A stretch of 64,000 nt of DNA from Candidatus Goldiibacteriota bacterium HGW-Goldbacteria-1 (GCA_002839855.1 PGYV01000001.1:62001-126000); one strand, 5' to 3'. Shown: positions 8,215 to 18,321, numbered from the stretch's first letter. A program made the numbers and translations. The notes: a model not told the origin generated them from the letters alone.

Positions 8215-10764
8215 TTATTTAAGCGGTTTTAAAAACATAGGGTCAATAATTTCAAATGATGATGCTCCCGGTCTTTTCCATCTTAAATGTATCCGCGAAT
8301 AACCAATATTATCCATATACCTTACCTTTATTTTATGCGTGCCTGCAGAAAGGTTTATCCTGGGATTTCCGCCTGATATTGAATTCTTCATATCAACAGT
8401 CAATACGGTTTTCCCGTCAATTTTAAGGTCAGCATAATTATTTGTATCAATGGCAAACTCATAAACGCCGCCGGCAGTCTGAAGATAAGCCGTCCATTCC
8501 GCCGAGAAAGGCCCGTCAACCGGGGATACATTCCAGTCAAAGGAAAGCACTGAATCCACCCTGTGAAGGGAGGGATATCCTTCCCAGCGTTCATTCCGGA
8601 AATATCTGGCATAAAATCCTTCGGAAAGTTCCTTGTCCCTGTTTGCCATAGCTTCCTGTGCATCCACTTCAAAAGCATACATATGGACATACGCGCTGTT
8701 ATACTTTTCATATACTGTTATCAGCCTGCCTTTAGGATAAATCCTTGGCAGATCATATACAGCCGTATTTTTATGCGCTGAACCAAGCAGATAATATATA
8801 TTTTTTCCTTCCGGATTTGCAAAAGGAACTAACGAAGGCGAATAATAGCCATAACTTTTTCTTGATTTTTCGCGCGCGAGAAAATAAAAGGGTTTATTTG
8901 CAAACGTAGAATCCACAATCCCGTACCAGTCATCCCCTTTTGACATTACAAATTCAGCAGCCGTCCTGCCAATCGTGTCAAAATTTGACCAGCAGACATT
9001 ATCTTTGGCCTGAACTTCAAAATAATCTTTATAGTTTATACCGGCAATTATACCGCACCCAATAAGCGCGATTAAAACAGCCGCTTTTCTTCCCATCCCG
9101 GCAAACTGTTCCGCCGCATAAACAAAAAACCTGTTTATTACAAGCCCTACAAAAATAATTATGGGTATCATTGAATATATTACCCTTAAAGACTGCGGAG
9201 CTTCTATTGTCAGCAGCCCGGGCACCAGAAAAAAAACAAACAAAGAAATAATAAAAAAATAAAAAACATTAAATGAGTTAAGCAGCATAAATCCCAGGCC
9301 AAGTACGGCAAGCCCGCCTGTGACATAATCAAGCACCGGCCTTCCCATAATATTATGCCTTGGGTTCTGGTCGCCGTATCTTGTAAACATCTGGAACGTC
9401 TTTTTAAATGTGTCTTTTATAGCCTGTTCCCTTGTAAAATGTCCGTGAAACCACTGCTTAACAAGCTGTTCATTAAGCAGGGATGTCTGATTTGTCCTTG
9501 CCATAAACTGCGATGGATTGCCCGCAAAATACAGCCCCAGGGGCGCAAAGACTATAAAAAAAACACCAATTGATATAAATATTTTTTTCAGGTTTTCCCT
9601 GTAAAAAGCAAAATTTTTAACCGCTAAAAATAAAGCTGTTACTATTACCGCCGGATAAAGCATCCTTCCGGGCACATAGCCGTAAGCATTAAGGCCCAGT
9701 AAAGCTCCCATCATCACAAAATCAAATGTCTTTTTACGCGACAGCGCCATATAGATAAAATAAACCGCAAGTATTCCTATTAATACGCCATAAATACAAT
9801 AAAAACTTATCCTGCTGAAATTTACATGCCAGCGCATTACCGCGAAAATAATCCCCACGGCAAAAGCCGTTTTAACACCGAACATTCTCCTGGTTAAAAA
9901 ATATACCGCAACAACGGACACTATCCCGATCACAGCCATCGTGGCCCTGGCCTGTACTATCCCGGCACCGAATATTTTAAAAACAAAAGATACTATATAT
10001 ATAGGAAAAGCCGCGTGCATTATGTCGCCGCCCACATATACCGGATACTTCACCCCATACATTGAACCTTTAGTTATCATTTCCACGGCATTGGAAGATA
10101 TTGTGGCTTCATCATACGCAAAACCGGCCGGCGTTTCATTAATTATATAAAGCCTGAAAAAAGCGGCAACAGCCGCAATTACAGAGACATATATTATTTC
10201 CGCCGTTAACGATGACTTTTCCGGCATTTCAGGCATACCGGACACCACGCGCCTGTACCGGTAGGAAACTTCAGCTGCCAGGAAAATTACAGACGCAGCA
10301 ACATACCACAGATAAACCGGAGGCTTAACAGAATTATGTCCAAAGATCATCGCCTGTCCCGCAAAAACAATAAAAAGCGCCAGCGCCATTATATAAAAAG
10401 GCCCTATTGCCCCAAGCATTTTTTTAAAATCACCGGCCGCCGGCACAAAAGCCGCGCCGATATTGTCGGAAATTATCATAAAAGGATTTACATCCGCCTG
10501 CGTTATTGCCGGCTGTTTTAATTCACGTTGTTTTGTGGCTGCAGAAAACACAGCAGGTAATAAGCGTCTGGCAGGTACTACTTTGACAGCCGGTAATTCA
10601 GTTTTTTCAATTTTAAGTTTTGACTCTTCAGGCTTTTTTTCAGCCTTTTCTTTCACTTTATATACTTCTGTTATAACAATGGGTTCAGATTTTACTTTTA
10701 CTCCGCAATGCGGACAAAATATGTGGTCAGAATTTATCTTCCCGTTGCACTTATAACAGTACAT
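8215..10764 (-). CDS. Zinc-ribbon / GT39-like glycosyltransferase / PA14 fusion protein
   Basis: An 849-aa three-part protein. Residues 1-20 form a zinc ribbon (C3, C6, C17, C20; FCPHCG). A charged cytoplasmic linker leads into a 12- to 13-helix GT-C membrane region (about 120-560). Its first extracytoplasmic loop carries YDEATISSNA near residue 218, matching the catalytic-Asp loop of dolichyl/undecaprenyl-phosphate-sugar transferases (PMT/ArnT-like). The C-terminus (about 700-845) is a PA14 beta-sandwich (FYARYFRNERWEG, IDTNNYADLKIDGK, AGTHKIKVRYMD), a likely glycan-binding module outside the membrane. It is last in the glycan/pyr operon, 11 nt after pyrE. Acceptor and sugar are unknown. Confidence 0.78.
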   Translation of the reverse strand: MYCYKCNGKINSDHIFCPHCGVKVKSEPIVITEVYKVKEKAEKKPEESKLKIEKTELPAVKVVPARRLLPAVFSAATKQRELKQPAITQADVNPFMIISDNIGAAFVPAAGDFKKMLGAIGPFYIMALALFIVFAGQAMIFGHNSVKPPVYLWYVAASVIFLAAEVSYRYRRVVSGMPEMPEKSSLTAEIIYVSVIAAVAAFFRLYIINETPAGFAYDEATISSNAVEMITKGSMYGVKYPVYVGGDIMHAAFPIYIVSFVFKIFGAGIVQARATMAVIGIVSVVAVYFLTRRMFGVKTAFAVGIIFAVMRWHVNFSRISFYCIYGVLIGILAVYFIYMALSRKKTFDFVMMGALLGLNAYGYVPGRMLYPAVIVTALFLAVKNFAFYRENLKKIFISIGVFFIVFAPLGLYFAGNPSQFMARTNQTSLLNEQLVKQWFHGHFTREQAIKDTFKKTFQMFTRYGDQNPRHNIMGRPVLDYVTGGLAVLGLGFMLLNSFNVFYFFIISLFVFFLVPGLLTIEAPQSLRVIYSMIPIIIFVGLVINRFFVYAAEQFAGMGRKAAVLIALIGCGIIAGINYKDYFEVQAKDNVCWSNFDTIGRTAAEFVMSKGDDWYGIVDSTFANKPFYFLAREKSRKSYGYYSPSLVPFANPEGKNIYYLLGSAHKNTAVYDLPRIYPKGRLITVYEKYNSAYVHMYAFEVDAQEAMANRDKELSEGFYARYFRNERWEGYPSLHRVDSVLSFDWNVSPVDGPFSAEWTAYLQTAGGVYEFAIDTNNYADLKIDGKTVLTVDMKNSISGGNPRINLSAGTHKIKVRYMDNIGYSRIHLRWKRPGASSFEIIDPMFLKPLK

Positions 10765-10775
10765 ATAGCCTCCGG

Positions 10776-11363
10776 TTACTTCTTTGTATTTCTGCTTCCG
10801 CGTTTGGTGATAGGCATGCCTTTTTTACACATAGGGCACTCTTTTTCCTCATAAGTGGTTATATCCATGTGCGCAAGGGCAAATGTTTCTCCTTCGCCAA
10901 AGTTTATGTTTTTACCGCTTCTGTCAATTAAAAGCCCTGTGCCTGCTATTTCACACTTATAATTTTCCTTAAGCTCCGCTATTATTTCCTGAACAGAACC
11001 GCCGGTTGTAACAATATCTTCCACAATAAGCACCCTTTCGCCTTCCGCAATATCAAACCCGCGGCGCAGCTTAAGTTTGCCTTCTTCCCTTTCCATAAAA
11101 ATTCCGCGCACGCCAAGCTGCCTTGCTGTTTCATAGGAAAGTATTATCCCCCCTATGGCGGCTCCCACGACAACATCAATTTTATGTTTCTTAAAATGCG
11201 CGGCTATCTGTTTGCACAGATATTCCGTCGGCTTTGGCTGCTGCAGCACCGTAAATTTTTCCAGGTAAATATTGCTGTGTTTTCCTGACGTAAGCATAAA
11301 ATGCCCCACCAAAAGAGCGTTTGCTTTTCTGAAAACCTCAAGAATTTTTTCTTCTTTTTGCAT
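10776..11363 (-). CDS. pyrE: Orotate phosphoribosyltransferase
   Basis: A 195-aa type I phosphoribosyltransferase converting orotate and PRPP to OMP in UMP synthesis. The PRPP-binding motif VLIVEDIVTTGGSV is at residues 111-124, and the N-terminal hood contains LTSGKHSNIYLEKF. The C-terminal tail carries CPMC (C175, C178), a short extension seen in some bacterial and archaeal PyrE proteins; metal binding is only inferred. The ATG at 11363 has AAGGAAGG about 8 nt upstream and lies inside the last 26 nt of pyrF, so the two are tightly coupled. Confidence 0.93.
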   Translation of the reverse strand: MQKEEKILEVFRKANALLVGHFMLTSGKHSNIYLEKFTVLQQPKPTEYLCKQIAAHFKKHKIDVVVGAAIGGIILSYETARQLGVRGIFMEREEGKLKLRRGFDIAEGERVLIVEDIVTTGGSVQEIIAELKENYKCEIAGTGLLIDRSGKNINFGEGETFALAHMDITTYEEKECPMCKKGMPITKRGSRNTKK

Positions 11364-12111
11364 TGTCGCTACCTTCCTTTATCTCTTTTAGGATATTTTC
11401 CACAGCCAGCACCCTGTCATCCGCTTTTAATATAGGCCTTGCAACAACAATATAATCCGAACCCGCGGCAATCGCGTCCTTTGGCGTCATAATCCTTTTC
11501 TGGTCATCCTTGCTTATCTTTCCTGTTCTGATGCCAGGCGTCACTATAACAAAATCCGGCCCAAGTTCTTTTCTTAACATTTTTATCTCATGCGGCGAAC
11601 ACACCACGCCGTCCGCACCCGCTTTTTTGGCGGATTTGGCGAGCGCAAGCACCATCTTTTTTACATCAAGCGCTGTTTTAACGGAAGCTTTAAGGCTTCT
11701 GTTGTCAAAACTGGTAAGCACCGTTACCGCCAGAAGAAGCGGAGGGTCAAGTTTCATTTTATCCGATGATTTCATAATGGCTTCCTTGGCGTAGCTTATC
11801 ATTTTTTCTCCGCCAAGCGCGTGCACATTTACCATATTTACCCCATAACGAGCCGCTTCATAACACGCGTTATATACAGTCTGCGGTATGTCAAAAAACT
11901 TGGCATCATAAAAAACCTTTAACCCTTTGCGTTTTAAAGTGCTTACAAGGCGCGGGCCGTCTTTGGTTATAAGCTGCAGGCCGACTTTATAATATTTGAT
12001 ATATGGCGCCATTTTATCAATAAGATTATACGCTTCTGCCATATCATCAACATCAAGCCCAAATATAAGTTTTTCCCTTAAATCCGCGTCTAAGTGCCTG
12101 TTCTTATCCAT
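11338..12111 (-). CDS. pyrF: Orotidine 5'-phosphate decarboxylase
   Basis: A 257-aa TIM-barrel enzyme that decarboxylates OMP to UMP. The catalytic motif DAKFFDIPQT is at residues 69-78, the substrate-binding FGLDVDD is near the N-terminus, and the phosphate-binding loop TPGIRTG is followed by GSDYIVVARPI. It overlaps the deacetylase stop by 8 nt and pyrE by 26 nt. It lies in an otherwise envelope-glycan operon, perhaps because UMP feeds nucleotide-sugar supply; that link is inference. Confidence 0.94.
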   Translation of the reverse strand: MDKNRHLDADLREKLIFGLDVDDMAEAYNLIDKMAPYIKYYKVGLQLITKDGPRLVSTLKRKGLKVFYDAKFFDIPQTVYNACYEAARYGVNMVNVHALGGEKMISYAKEAIMKSSDKMKLDPPLLLAVTVLTSFDNRSLKASVKTALDVKKMVLALAKSAKKAGADGVVCSPHEIKMLRKELGPDFVIVTPGIRTGKISKDDQKRIMTPKDAIAAGSDYIVVARPILKADDRVLAVENILKEIKEGSDNAKRRKNS

Positions 12112-13291
12112 TGTTTTCCACTTCCTTAACCTGTTTTTTTTCAGTCTTTTTCTTTAAAAGTTCCGGATCAACGTGCTTTCCTATTATAAACATCCAGGCG
12201 TACTCGTAATCCCCGCCCTTATCATCTTTGGCTATAACCCTTACTTCATGCGTGCCGCGCGTCATTTTTGTGGAGTATTCATATGTTAACATTTTGGTAT
12301 CGGGGTTGTAAACCGAATCCTTTAATACAACCCTTCCCATCATAAATTTTATTGTGGCTGTGTTAATGCCCGCGTCCTCCGCCAGTTCCGCTTTTATTAC
12401 AGGTATACGTTCTTCTATAATGGCGGAATCAGGAGGATAAACAGATTTTACCTTTATCTGTTTTTTTTCAAATATCTTTTTAAATTTTTCAATGTCCGAA
12501 TTGTTGTAGAGCATTGTGCGTTTTAAAGCGTATTTATCGGTTTCAGCCGTGTTGTATGAAGGTACAACGGAAAAACCCGCCTTGTAGCCTGCCTTTTTGA
12601 CAAAAGCAATTACCTCTTCCGAGTAGGCGCCGTAAGGGTATGCAATTGTATCCATTACAAGCCCGGTCTTATCTTCAAGGTATTTCTTTGAACCTAAAAT
12701 TTCATTTTCAAGGAATCCAAGGTACTCTTTGTCATCCATTAAATACTTTTTGCCTTTCCTTGTTTTCTGTTTTAAGGAAAGAATCGGATGCGTGGCGCTG
12801 TGGCTGCCGAATTCAAAACCATCCGCGGCCATCTCTTTTATCTGCGCCACATTAAGCGCGTTTTTTCCGCCGGGCAGAAAATGGTTATACAGATACGTGG
12901 TTGCGGTATAACCATATTTTTTTAAAAGCGGGTAAGCTTTTTCATAAATGCTTCTGTATCCGTCATCAATAGTAATTACAACGGTCTTTGCGGGCGGGTT
13001 TTTTCCTTTTTCAACATATTTCACGTATTCAGACATGGAAATCACGTTATATTTATTTTCTTTAAGGTATTTAAGGTGTTCTTCAAACATATCAGGAGAA
13101 ATATAATAAATATCCCCGAATACTTTCTTTTTTGGGTCGGTAATTTTGCGCTCTTCAAACCTGTGATAGCACAGCACATTTACCAGCGCATCTTCAGTTT
13201 TTACACCGGTGTCAATATTACCCGACGCCTGCAGGGATACTGCCGCAGCAAAGAAAAACACGATTACTTTAAGTGTCAGTTTATTCTTCAT
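12104..13291 (-). CDS. Secreted polysaccharide deacetylase (NodB domain)
   Basis: A 395-aa protein with a signal peptide (cleavage near SLQASG, residue ~23). The NodB-homology domain shows VLCYHRFEE, the metal/catalytic pair TIDDGY (D109, D110), HSATH (164-168) and IAYPYGAYSEEV. The enzyme should remove N- or O-acetyl groups from an exported polysaccharide or peptidoglycan in the periplasm. The C-terminal ~110 residues form a beta-rich, Ig-like region (RGTHEVRVIAKDDKGG) and a lysine-rich tail. It overlaps the PAP2 gene by 11 nt and pyrF by 8 nt. Confidence 0.85.
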   Translation of the reverse strand: MKNKLTLKVIVFFFAAAVSLQASGNIDTGVKTEDALVNVLCYHRFEERKITDPKKKVFGDIYYISPDMFEEHLKYLKENKYNVISMSEYVKYVEKGKNPPAKTVVITIDDGYRSIYEKAYPLLKKYGYTATTYLYNHFLPGGKNALNVAQIKEMAADGFEFGSHSATHPILSLKQKTRKGKKYLMDDKEYLGFLENEILGSKKYLEDKTGLVMDTIAYPYGAYSEEVIAFVKKAGYKAGFSVVPSYNTAETDKYALKRTMLYNNSDIEKFKKIFEKKQIKVKSVYPPDSAIIEERIPVIKAELAEDAGINTATIKFMMGRVVLKDSVYNPDTKMLTYEYSTKMTRGTHEVRVIAKDDKGGDYEYAWMFIIGKHVDPELLKKKTEKKQVKEVENNG

Positions 13292-13850
13292 CTTGTCTCC
13301 GTTTTAAGTATAGTCTTTTTATATAAACAGCTGCTCTGCCTGTAATGATACCCAGCAAAAACCCGGCAGCTGTATCAAGCGGATAGTGCCCGCCGGTGTA
13401 AACGCAGAAAAAAGCCGTGAAAAACACAAACAGCGCCAGATACGGCCTTGCGGTTTTGTATTCCCACAATGCCGCCGCAAGGGCTGCCGCCATAGCGGTG
13501 TGCGTTGAAGGAAACGCCAGCCCAAGCCGCCTCATTTCCACAAGAAAATTTACATCAGAAAGTTCCGCAACAGGCCTCTTTCTTCCAAACAGCGGCTTTA
13601 ACAGCCTGGAACTTATGACGTTGGTTATAATTAACGCCCACATGGAAAAAGCCGCATTTACTTTTGCGCGCCTGTCCCATTTTTTAAACAGAATAAAAAA
13701 GCCTGCCGCCGCAACAATAACAAGAAATACGTCATTAGCCGCGTATTTCATTGCTTCGGCAAGATATTTATTATACAGCCCTGAATTAATTATTCTGAAA
13801 AGCCATATATCGGCGGAAATTACCGCGCTTTTTATTTCATTGAACATCAT
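13281..13850 (-). CDS. PAP2-family membrane phosphatase
   Basis: A 189-aa protein with about five membrane helices and all three phosphatidic-acid-phosphatase signatures: KPLFGRKRP (85-93), PSTH (114-117) and GGHYPLD (153-159). Such enzymes dephosphorylate undecaprenyl pyrophosphate, phosphatidate or lipid A on the periplasmic face. Its place between a polyprenyl-sugar transferase and a polysaccharide deacetylase favours recycling of the undecaprenyl carrier, but this is inferred from context. The start is 19 nt after the stop of the giant upstream gene. Confidence 0.88.
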   Translation of the reverse strand: MMFNEIKSAVISADIWLFRIINSGLYNKYLAEAMKYAANDVFLVIVAAAGFFILFKKWDRRAKVNAAFSMWALIITNVISSRLLKPLFGRKRPVAELSDVNFLVEMRRLGLAFPSTHTAMAAALAAALWEYKTARPYLALFVFFTAFFCVYTGGHYPLDTAAGFLLGIITGRAAVYIKRLYLKRRQDEE

Positions 13851-13869
13851 TGCCTCTTACGTATTTGTA

Positions 13870-16800
13870 TCAGTAATTTATTTTATACAGCGCGGACATT
13901 TCATTACGGTAAACGGCTTCTCCCATCATATTGAACTTCCCAAGGTAATCAGGGTAAAGGCCGCGTTCTATATTTCCCACATAAACATAGCGTATGCCGT
14001 ATTTTTTAATCTTTTCAAGCGCGGCGTTAATGTCATTTGTCCTGTATATAAATGCCGCGTCATTGTTCCTTTCATTTACCTGGGTTCCCCTTCCGCTCTG
14101 CTGGGATACCTGGTATCCCCAGCCCACAAGCGTGGGTATGCCTGTGTAAATTGACAGCCTGGACGCTCCGCTGTACATACGTTCTCCCGGAGCTTCTAAA
14201 ACGGGCTCTATCTTATTCAGATTTTTATTGATCCAGTCTATGGCTTTATAATCAAATTTATCATAATCCATATCAGCGCCCGGCCTTCTTTCAAGTTTTT
14301 CCATAAAAGCAAGGCCGTCTATACGCGGATGTTTATAAGCTTCTTTCACCTCTATATTGCAAATGCTCATCTTTATCGCGGACCCCATTATCGGGTACAG
14401 GACCGCCGGCAGCATTATAAAAATAAAACCGCCCATAAGGATAAACTTGCCGGCTTTATTCCTTAAAACCGCAAGCGCGGCCCCGGAGAATATTACCGTC
14501 AGGATAAAGAATGTTTCAAAAAGATTTCCGCCGTTTTTAAAGTCAATAAAATAAAGGGCAAATGACACAGCAAGAAAAACGAATGCGGAAGAAGAACTTA
14601 AAAGCACGGATTTTGGGCTGAATTTAAAATGTTTAACGTTCCGGCTGTAAACCACGTTAAACAGCTGAGGCACTGCCACTGCAAGCATTGTCCACGCCAC
14701 CATATAAAATTTGAATACCGTGTTCATTCTGCCGTCTGCCACATAAAGGATTTCCGTACCCAGCACGATTCCAAGGGCCAGGAAAACAGCCATTAAGGAA
14801 AACCGTTCCGCCGTGTCTTTAGTTTCAAATAACCTCCACGCCATTACAGCCATCATTATCAAAAGCGGGCCGAATGTGGGTTGTAAAAAAAACGACAAGG
14901 CCGCGGCAGCAGCCGCTATTACAAGCGCCAGTGTAAAAGGCACTGATACCTCTTCACTGTCAAAGATTTTTTCCAAAATCTTTGACACGTTGCCGCCGGC
15001 TTTTTTAAAACTCCATTTTTTAATCTTTAACGCGCCGGAAATTTCTGCTATTTTAGCCCCGCCGGCGTATATCACGTAAAGCGAATACGCGCATATTACA
15101 ACAAAAAATACGGAGAAGTATTTAAACATCTGGTAAAAAGTGGCACGTTCCGGTTTGCTTATAAACTTAGGCCCGCTGTTATACGGCGACTGAAAAGCCG
15201 AATGGAACGGCAGGTATAACAGATAAGAAAAACCGGCTATAATTATAAGCACAACCGTTACTTTTAACAATTCATAAACAGCCGGTTTAATGCCGGGCCT
15301 GTTTCTTTTTACGTTATAAACACTTATAAGGTAATACACAGAAACCGCCGCGAAAACCAGCCCGTAAAGAAGAAACACAGGCGGAAAATTCCATGTATTA
15401 ATCGTCAGCATTCCGCCAAGGGTCAAAGCCAGCATAAATGCCATAATAACGCGCTGAGGGTAATTATCGCCCAGCGCGGACATTATGCCGCCGCCCTTTT
15501 CCGCGTTTTTAAACAGCGCGAATAAAAGCGCAATTGCAAGGACAGTGACAGGTATTACTATGTTATGAGCGTGCAGGTCGCCGTAAAGGTAGCTGAAAAA
15601 CGGCACTTCTGTTATTGCGGGTGACGGGTAAATTCTTGTGGGGTCCCAGATAAACTGAAACCTTGAAATTAAAGAAGGTATCCTAAGCAAATTTCCCGCG
15701 GAAACCACCGCATTAAAAATGAATTCAAGCGTGTGAAAATTTCCCGCGCAGGCTAAAAGCAGCCCGCCAAAAATCCCAAAACGGCGTTTGCCCGTCATGC
15801 TGTAAGCAAGCGAAAAAGCCGCAATAAAAGAAAGCGCGAACAGTATTGAAAGCGACAGGTTATATGTCACCCTTGGGAAGATACCAAGCAGTTTGGAAGC
15901 GGTGGCCAGCATCAGCTGCCCCCAGTAATAATAATTAAGCGTGTATCCGGAAAGCCACGGGTCCATAGGCGGGAAAGTCACGCCGTTAAAAATGGCGGAC
16001 AGATAAGCCATTCCCATCGGTTCGCCGCCGCCGTTGTAGCCATGCCCCGGTACATTATGAATATCAGGAGTCCATAATTTAACAATCACAAAAAGCATAT
16101 AAGCGGCAAGGAAAAGGGTTTCAGTAAGAATTATATGCTGCCTGTTTGCGGAATAGAATTCAGCCGTTTCTTTTCTGTTTTTTAATGTGTACCATATAGA
16201 AAGCGCCGCTGCCGCAAAAAGCAGAATCCAGAGATTTATCTGGTAAAAATTCCATACCTTTGCAGATACCATAATCCAATTAATCCATGTAAAAACAAAA
16301 AGCCCTGATATTTTAGCAAGCCCATAGCCCTTATCTTTTAAACTGCCAAAAACTTTTGAATGCATAGGCCATATAATCAGCGCAAGCACCTGTATCAGCA
16401 CATACCATAAAAACACCGAAAGATACGGCATTACAGGCGTGATAATATCCCTCACTTTTCCAATATTGGCATTAAACGCTCCTTTTTCTTTTTTAAAACT
16501 CTGCTGCGCCCCAAATTTCGCCTTAACTTCGCTTTCGCCTTTTATTATCAGTTCCCTTAACTGCTCTTTTGAAAGGTACGCTTCATTTTTAAAAACATGA
16601 ACATGCGGATGGTCATAAAGCTGAAAAGATTCGTCCGATTTGTCATCTATTATATCTATTCCAAAAAGCGACGGGTAAACGGCTTTTTCATAAGCAAGTT
16701 TAAACCCAAGTTTTTCAGGATTTGAAAGCATTGTGGTGTAGTAAAAATAGTTAATGGGGTATTTCTGCGGCAGCCTTAAATAAGTGCCTTTTGCCCTTCT

Positions 16801-18321
16801 GTCAGCCATTACAACATAATCTGACTGCGAAAGTTTTGACGACAGTTCTTCATATTTCCATGTAGTGTCAGGTTCCTGAAGCGCCCAGTGCAGCCCGCGG
16901 TACATTCCGGGGTGTCCGTTTGCCGCGTATGTGGGAAGGTCATCGCCCCACATTTCATTTAATACTGTTGTCTGTTTAGGCGGATTTACGGTGTTGTCCA
17001 CAGCGGGTACATCCCGGTAAAACCATTCTGACGCCTGCACCCATGTATGCTTCTGATTGTAAATATTCATAAAAGCAAGGCCGTAAAAAACAGCGCCCGC
17101 GACAACAACATACCTTATAACAAGCGCGGACTTTTTAAATTTTGTTTTCTCATACAGGTCATACAAAAACTTGGCCGTAAGTATGGCAAGAAACGGAGTC
17201 ATTGGTATTAAATACCTGTTAAACTTGGCAAATGACATCCCTATAATAAGGAAGAACGGCACCACCCACGCAAGTATCAGCAGCGTGTCCTTATCTTTTA
17301 TCTGCCCGTGTTTGATCAGGTTCTTAAAGAACATAAAGACATAAAATAATAACGCTATTAAAGCCGCGGTTCCGTATGGTATTCCCATAGTATATTTTAC
17401 AAGGTTATTTATCTGGTAAAGGTACGGGGTGGTGTTTCTGTATTGCCTGTTATACGGGACATCCCCTTCCCCTGTCACAAGAATATTTTTCTGGTAATTC
17501 TGATCGCCGGTAAATTTATTAAAGTCCAGTATCGCGTATGGCATAAAAACAAAGAAAGCAACCGCGGTAATAAGCACCGCCCACGTCATATTTATCCACG
17601 CTTCTTTTTTTCTTTCGGATTCAGCCCTGGTTTTTGCTTTAAGCGAGAAGAAGTACAGCAGATGCGCGGTAAAAATAACCAGGCCTACCGGCATTGCGGC
17701 TGTTTTGGATGCAAGCGCCGCGCCGTAAAACACCGCGGCCAGAATGTAATTTACAAGGGTTCCCTTTTTATAAATACGCGCCGAAAAGTATATTGTACCC
17801 GCCACAAAAAAAGTGACAAAAGTATCAACGGTAAAGAAATGCCCCGCGTGAATATGCAGTACGGTAAACGCCAGCAGCACCGATGACAGCAGCGCTATCT
17901 TTGGGCCAAATAGAATAAGAGCCGTGAAGAAAATGAAAATAAGCGTGCCGGTATCCACAAGGCCGGAAAGTTTTCTTGCACCGCCGATTAAGGCTTTATT
18001 CATGTCTTTTATAAGCCCTTTGCTGTGGAAAAAATTAATCATATCCTTTCTTGCCGCCAGTATATATAAAGGAAGGGAGCCGTACTGCAAGCCGATAGGT
18101 TTGCCCGGGTATGACAAAGAAGGCACCGCATTGGAAACTATCCAGCGCTCGTCAGGGTGAAACTGCCTGTCATTGGTCCAGTCCGCGGACTTTGTCCTAA
18201 GAAACAAAGCAATAAGGACAACAACCGCAAAAAGAATGTACGTTCCTAAATTTGACTTTTTCTTTTCAGGTTTTGCCTTAAAAACTTTTTTGACGGCTTT
18301 CTTTGCTTTTTTCGCAGCCAT
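13870..18321 (-). CDS. Giant GT-C fusion: GT39-like domain plus Chlor_Arch_YYY (DUF2298) domain
   Basis: A 1483-aa integral membrane protein joining two GT-C families. Residues ~20-600 form a PMT/GT39-type unit with the catalytic-loop motif FHPDERW (D57, E58) and about 11 helices, followed by an extracytoplasmic region. Residues ~640-1483 form a second polytopic unit with the family-naming run LNYYYWGQ near residue 795 and a catalytic-like acidic loop (LYGDLHAH). Relatives are linked to export or glycosylation with polyprenyl-phosphate sugars, but their exact reaction is unproven. It heads a six-gene operon; GGGGAG lies 6-11 nt before the ATG at 18321. Confidence 0.78.
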   Translation of the reverse strand: MAAKKAKKAVKKVFKAKPEKKKSNLGTYILFAVVVLIALFLRTKSADWTNDRQFHPDERWIVSNAVPSLSYPGKPIGLQYGSLPLYILAARKDMINFFHSKGLIKDMNKALIGGARKLSGLVDTGTLIFIFFTALILFGPKIALLSSVLLAFTVLHIHAGHFFTVDTFVTFFVAGTIYFSARIYKKGTLVNYILAAVFYGAALASKTAAMPVGLVIFTAHLLYFFSLKAKTRAESERKKEAWINMTWAVLITAVAFFVFMPYAILDFNKFTGDQNYQKNILVTGEGDVPYNRQYRNTTPYLYQINNLVKYTMGIPYGTAALIALLFYVFMFFKNLIKHGQIKDKDTLLILAWVVPFFLIIGMSFAKFNRYLIPMTPFLAILTAKFLYDLYEKTKFKKSALVIRYVVVAGAVFYGLAFMNIYNQKHTWVQASEWFYRDVPAVDNTVNPPKQTTVLNEMWGDDLPTYAANGHPGMYRGLHWALQEPDTTWKYEELSSKLSQSDYVVMADRRAKGTYLRLPQKYPINYFYYTTMLSNPEKLGFKLAYEKAVYPSLFGIDIIDDKSDESFQLYDHPHVHVFKNEAYLSKEQLRELIIKGESEVKAKFGAQQSFKKEKGAFNANIGKVRDIITPVMPYLSVFLWYVLIQVLALIIWPMHSKVFGSLKDKGYGLAKISGLFVFTWINWIMVSAKVWNFYQINLWILLFAAAALSIWYTLKNRKETAEFYSANRQHIILTETLFLAAYMLFVIVKLWTPDIHNVPGHGYNGGGEPMGMAYLSAIFNGVTFPPMDPWLSGYTLNYYYWGQLMLATASKLLGIFPRVTYNLSLSILFALSFIAAFSLAYSMTGKRRFGIFGGLLLACAGNFHTLEFIFNAVVSAGNLLRIPSLISRFQFIWDPTRIYPSPAITEVPFFSYLYGDLHAHNIVIPVTVLAIALLFALFKNAEKGGGIMSALGDNYPQRVIMAFMLALTLGGMLTINTWNFPPVFLLYGLVFAAVSVYYLISVYNVKRNRPGIKPAVYELLKVTVVLIIIAGFSYLLYLPFHSAFQSPYNSGPKFISKPERATFYQMFKYFSVFFVVICAYSLYVIYAGGAKIAEISGALKIKKWSFKKAGGNVSKILEKIFDSEEVSVPFTLALVIAAAAAALSFFLQPTFGPLLIMMAVMAWRLFETKDTAERFSLMAVFLALGIVLGTEILYVADGRMNTVFKFYMVAWTMLAVAVPQLFNVVYSRNVKHFKFSPKSVLLSSSSAFVFLAVSFALYFIDFKNGGNLFETFFILTVIFSGAALAVLRNKAGKFILMGGFIFIMLPAVLYPIMGSAIKMSICNIEVKEAYKHPRIDGLAFMEKLERRPGADMDYDKFDYKAIDWINKNLNKIEPVLEAPGERMYSGASRLSIYTGIPTLVGWGYQVSQQSGRGTQVNERNNDAAFIYRTNDINAALEKIKKYGIRYVYVGNIERGLYPDYLGKFNMMGEAVYRNEMSALYKINY

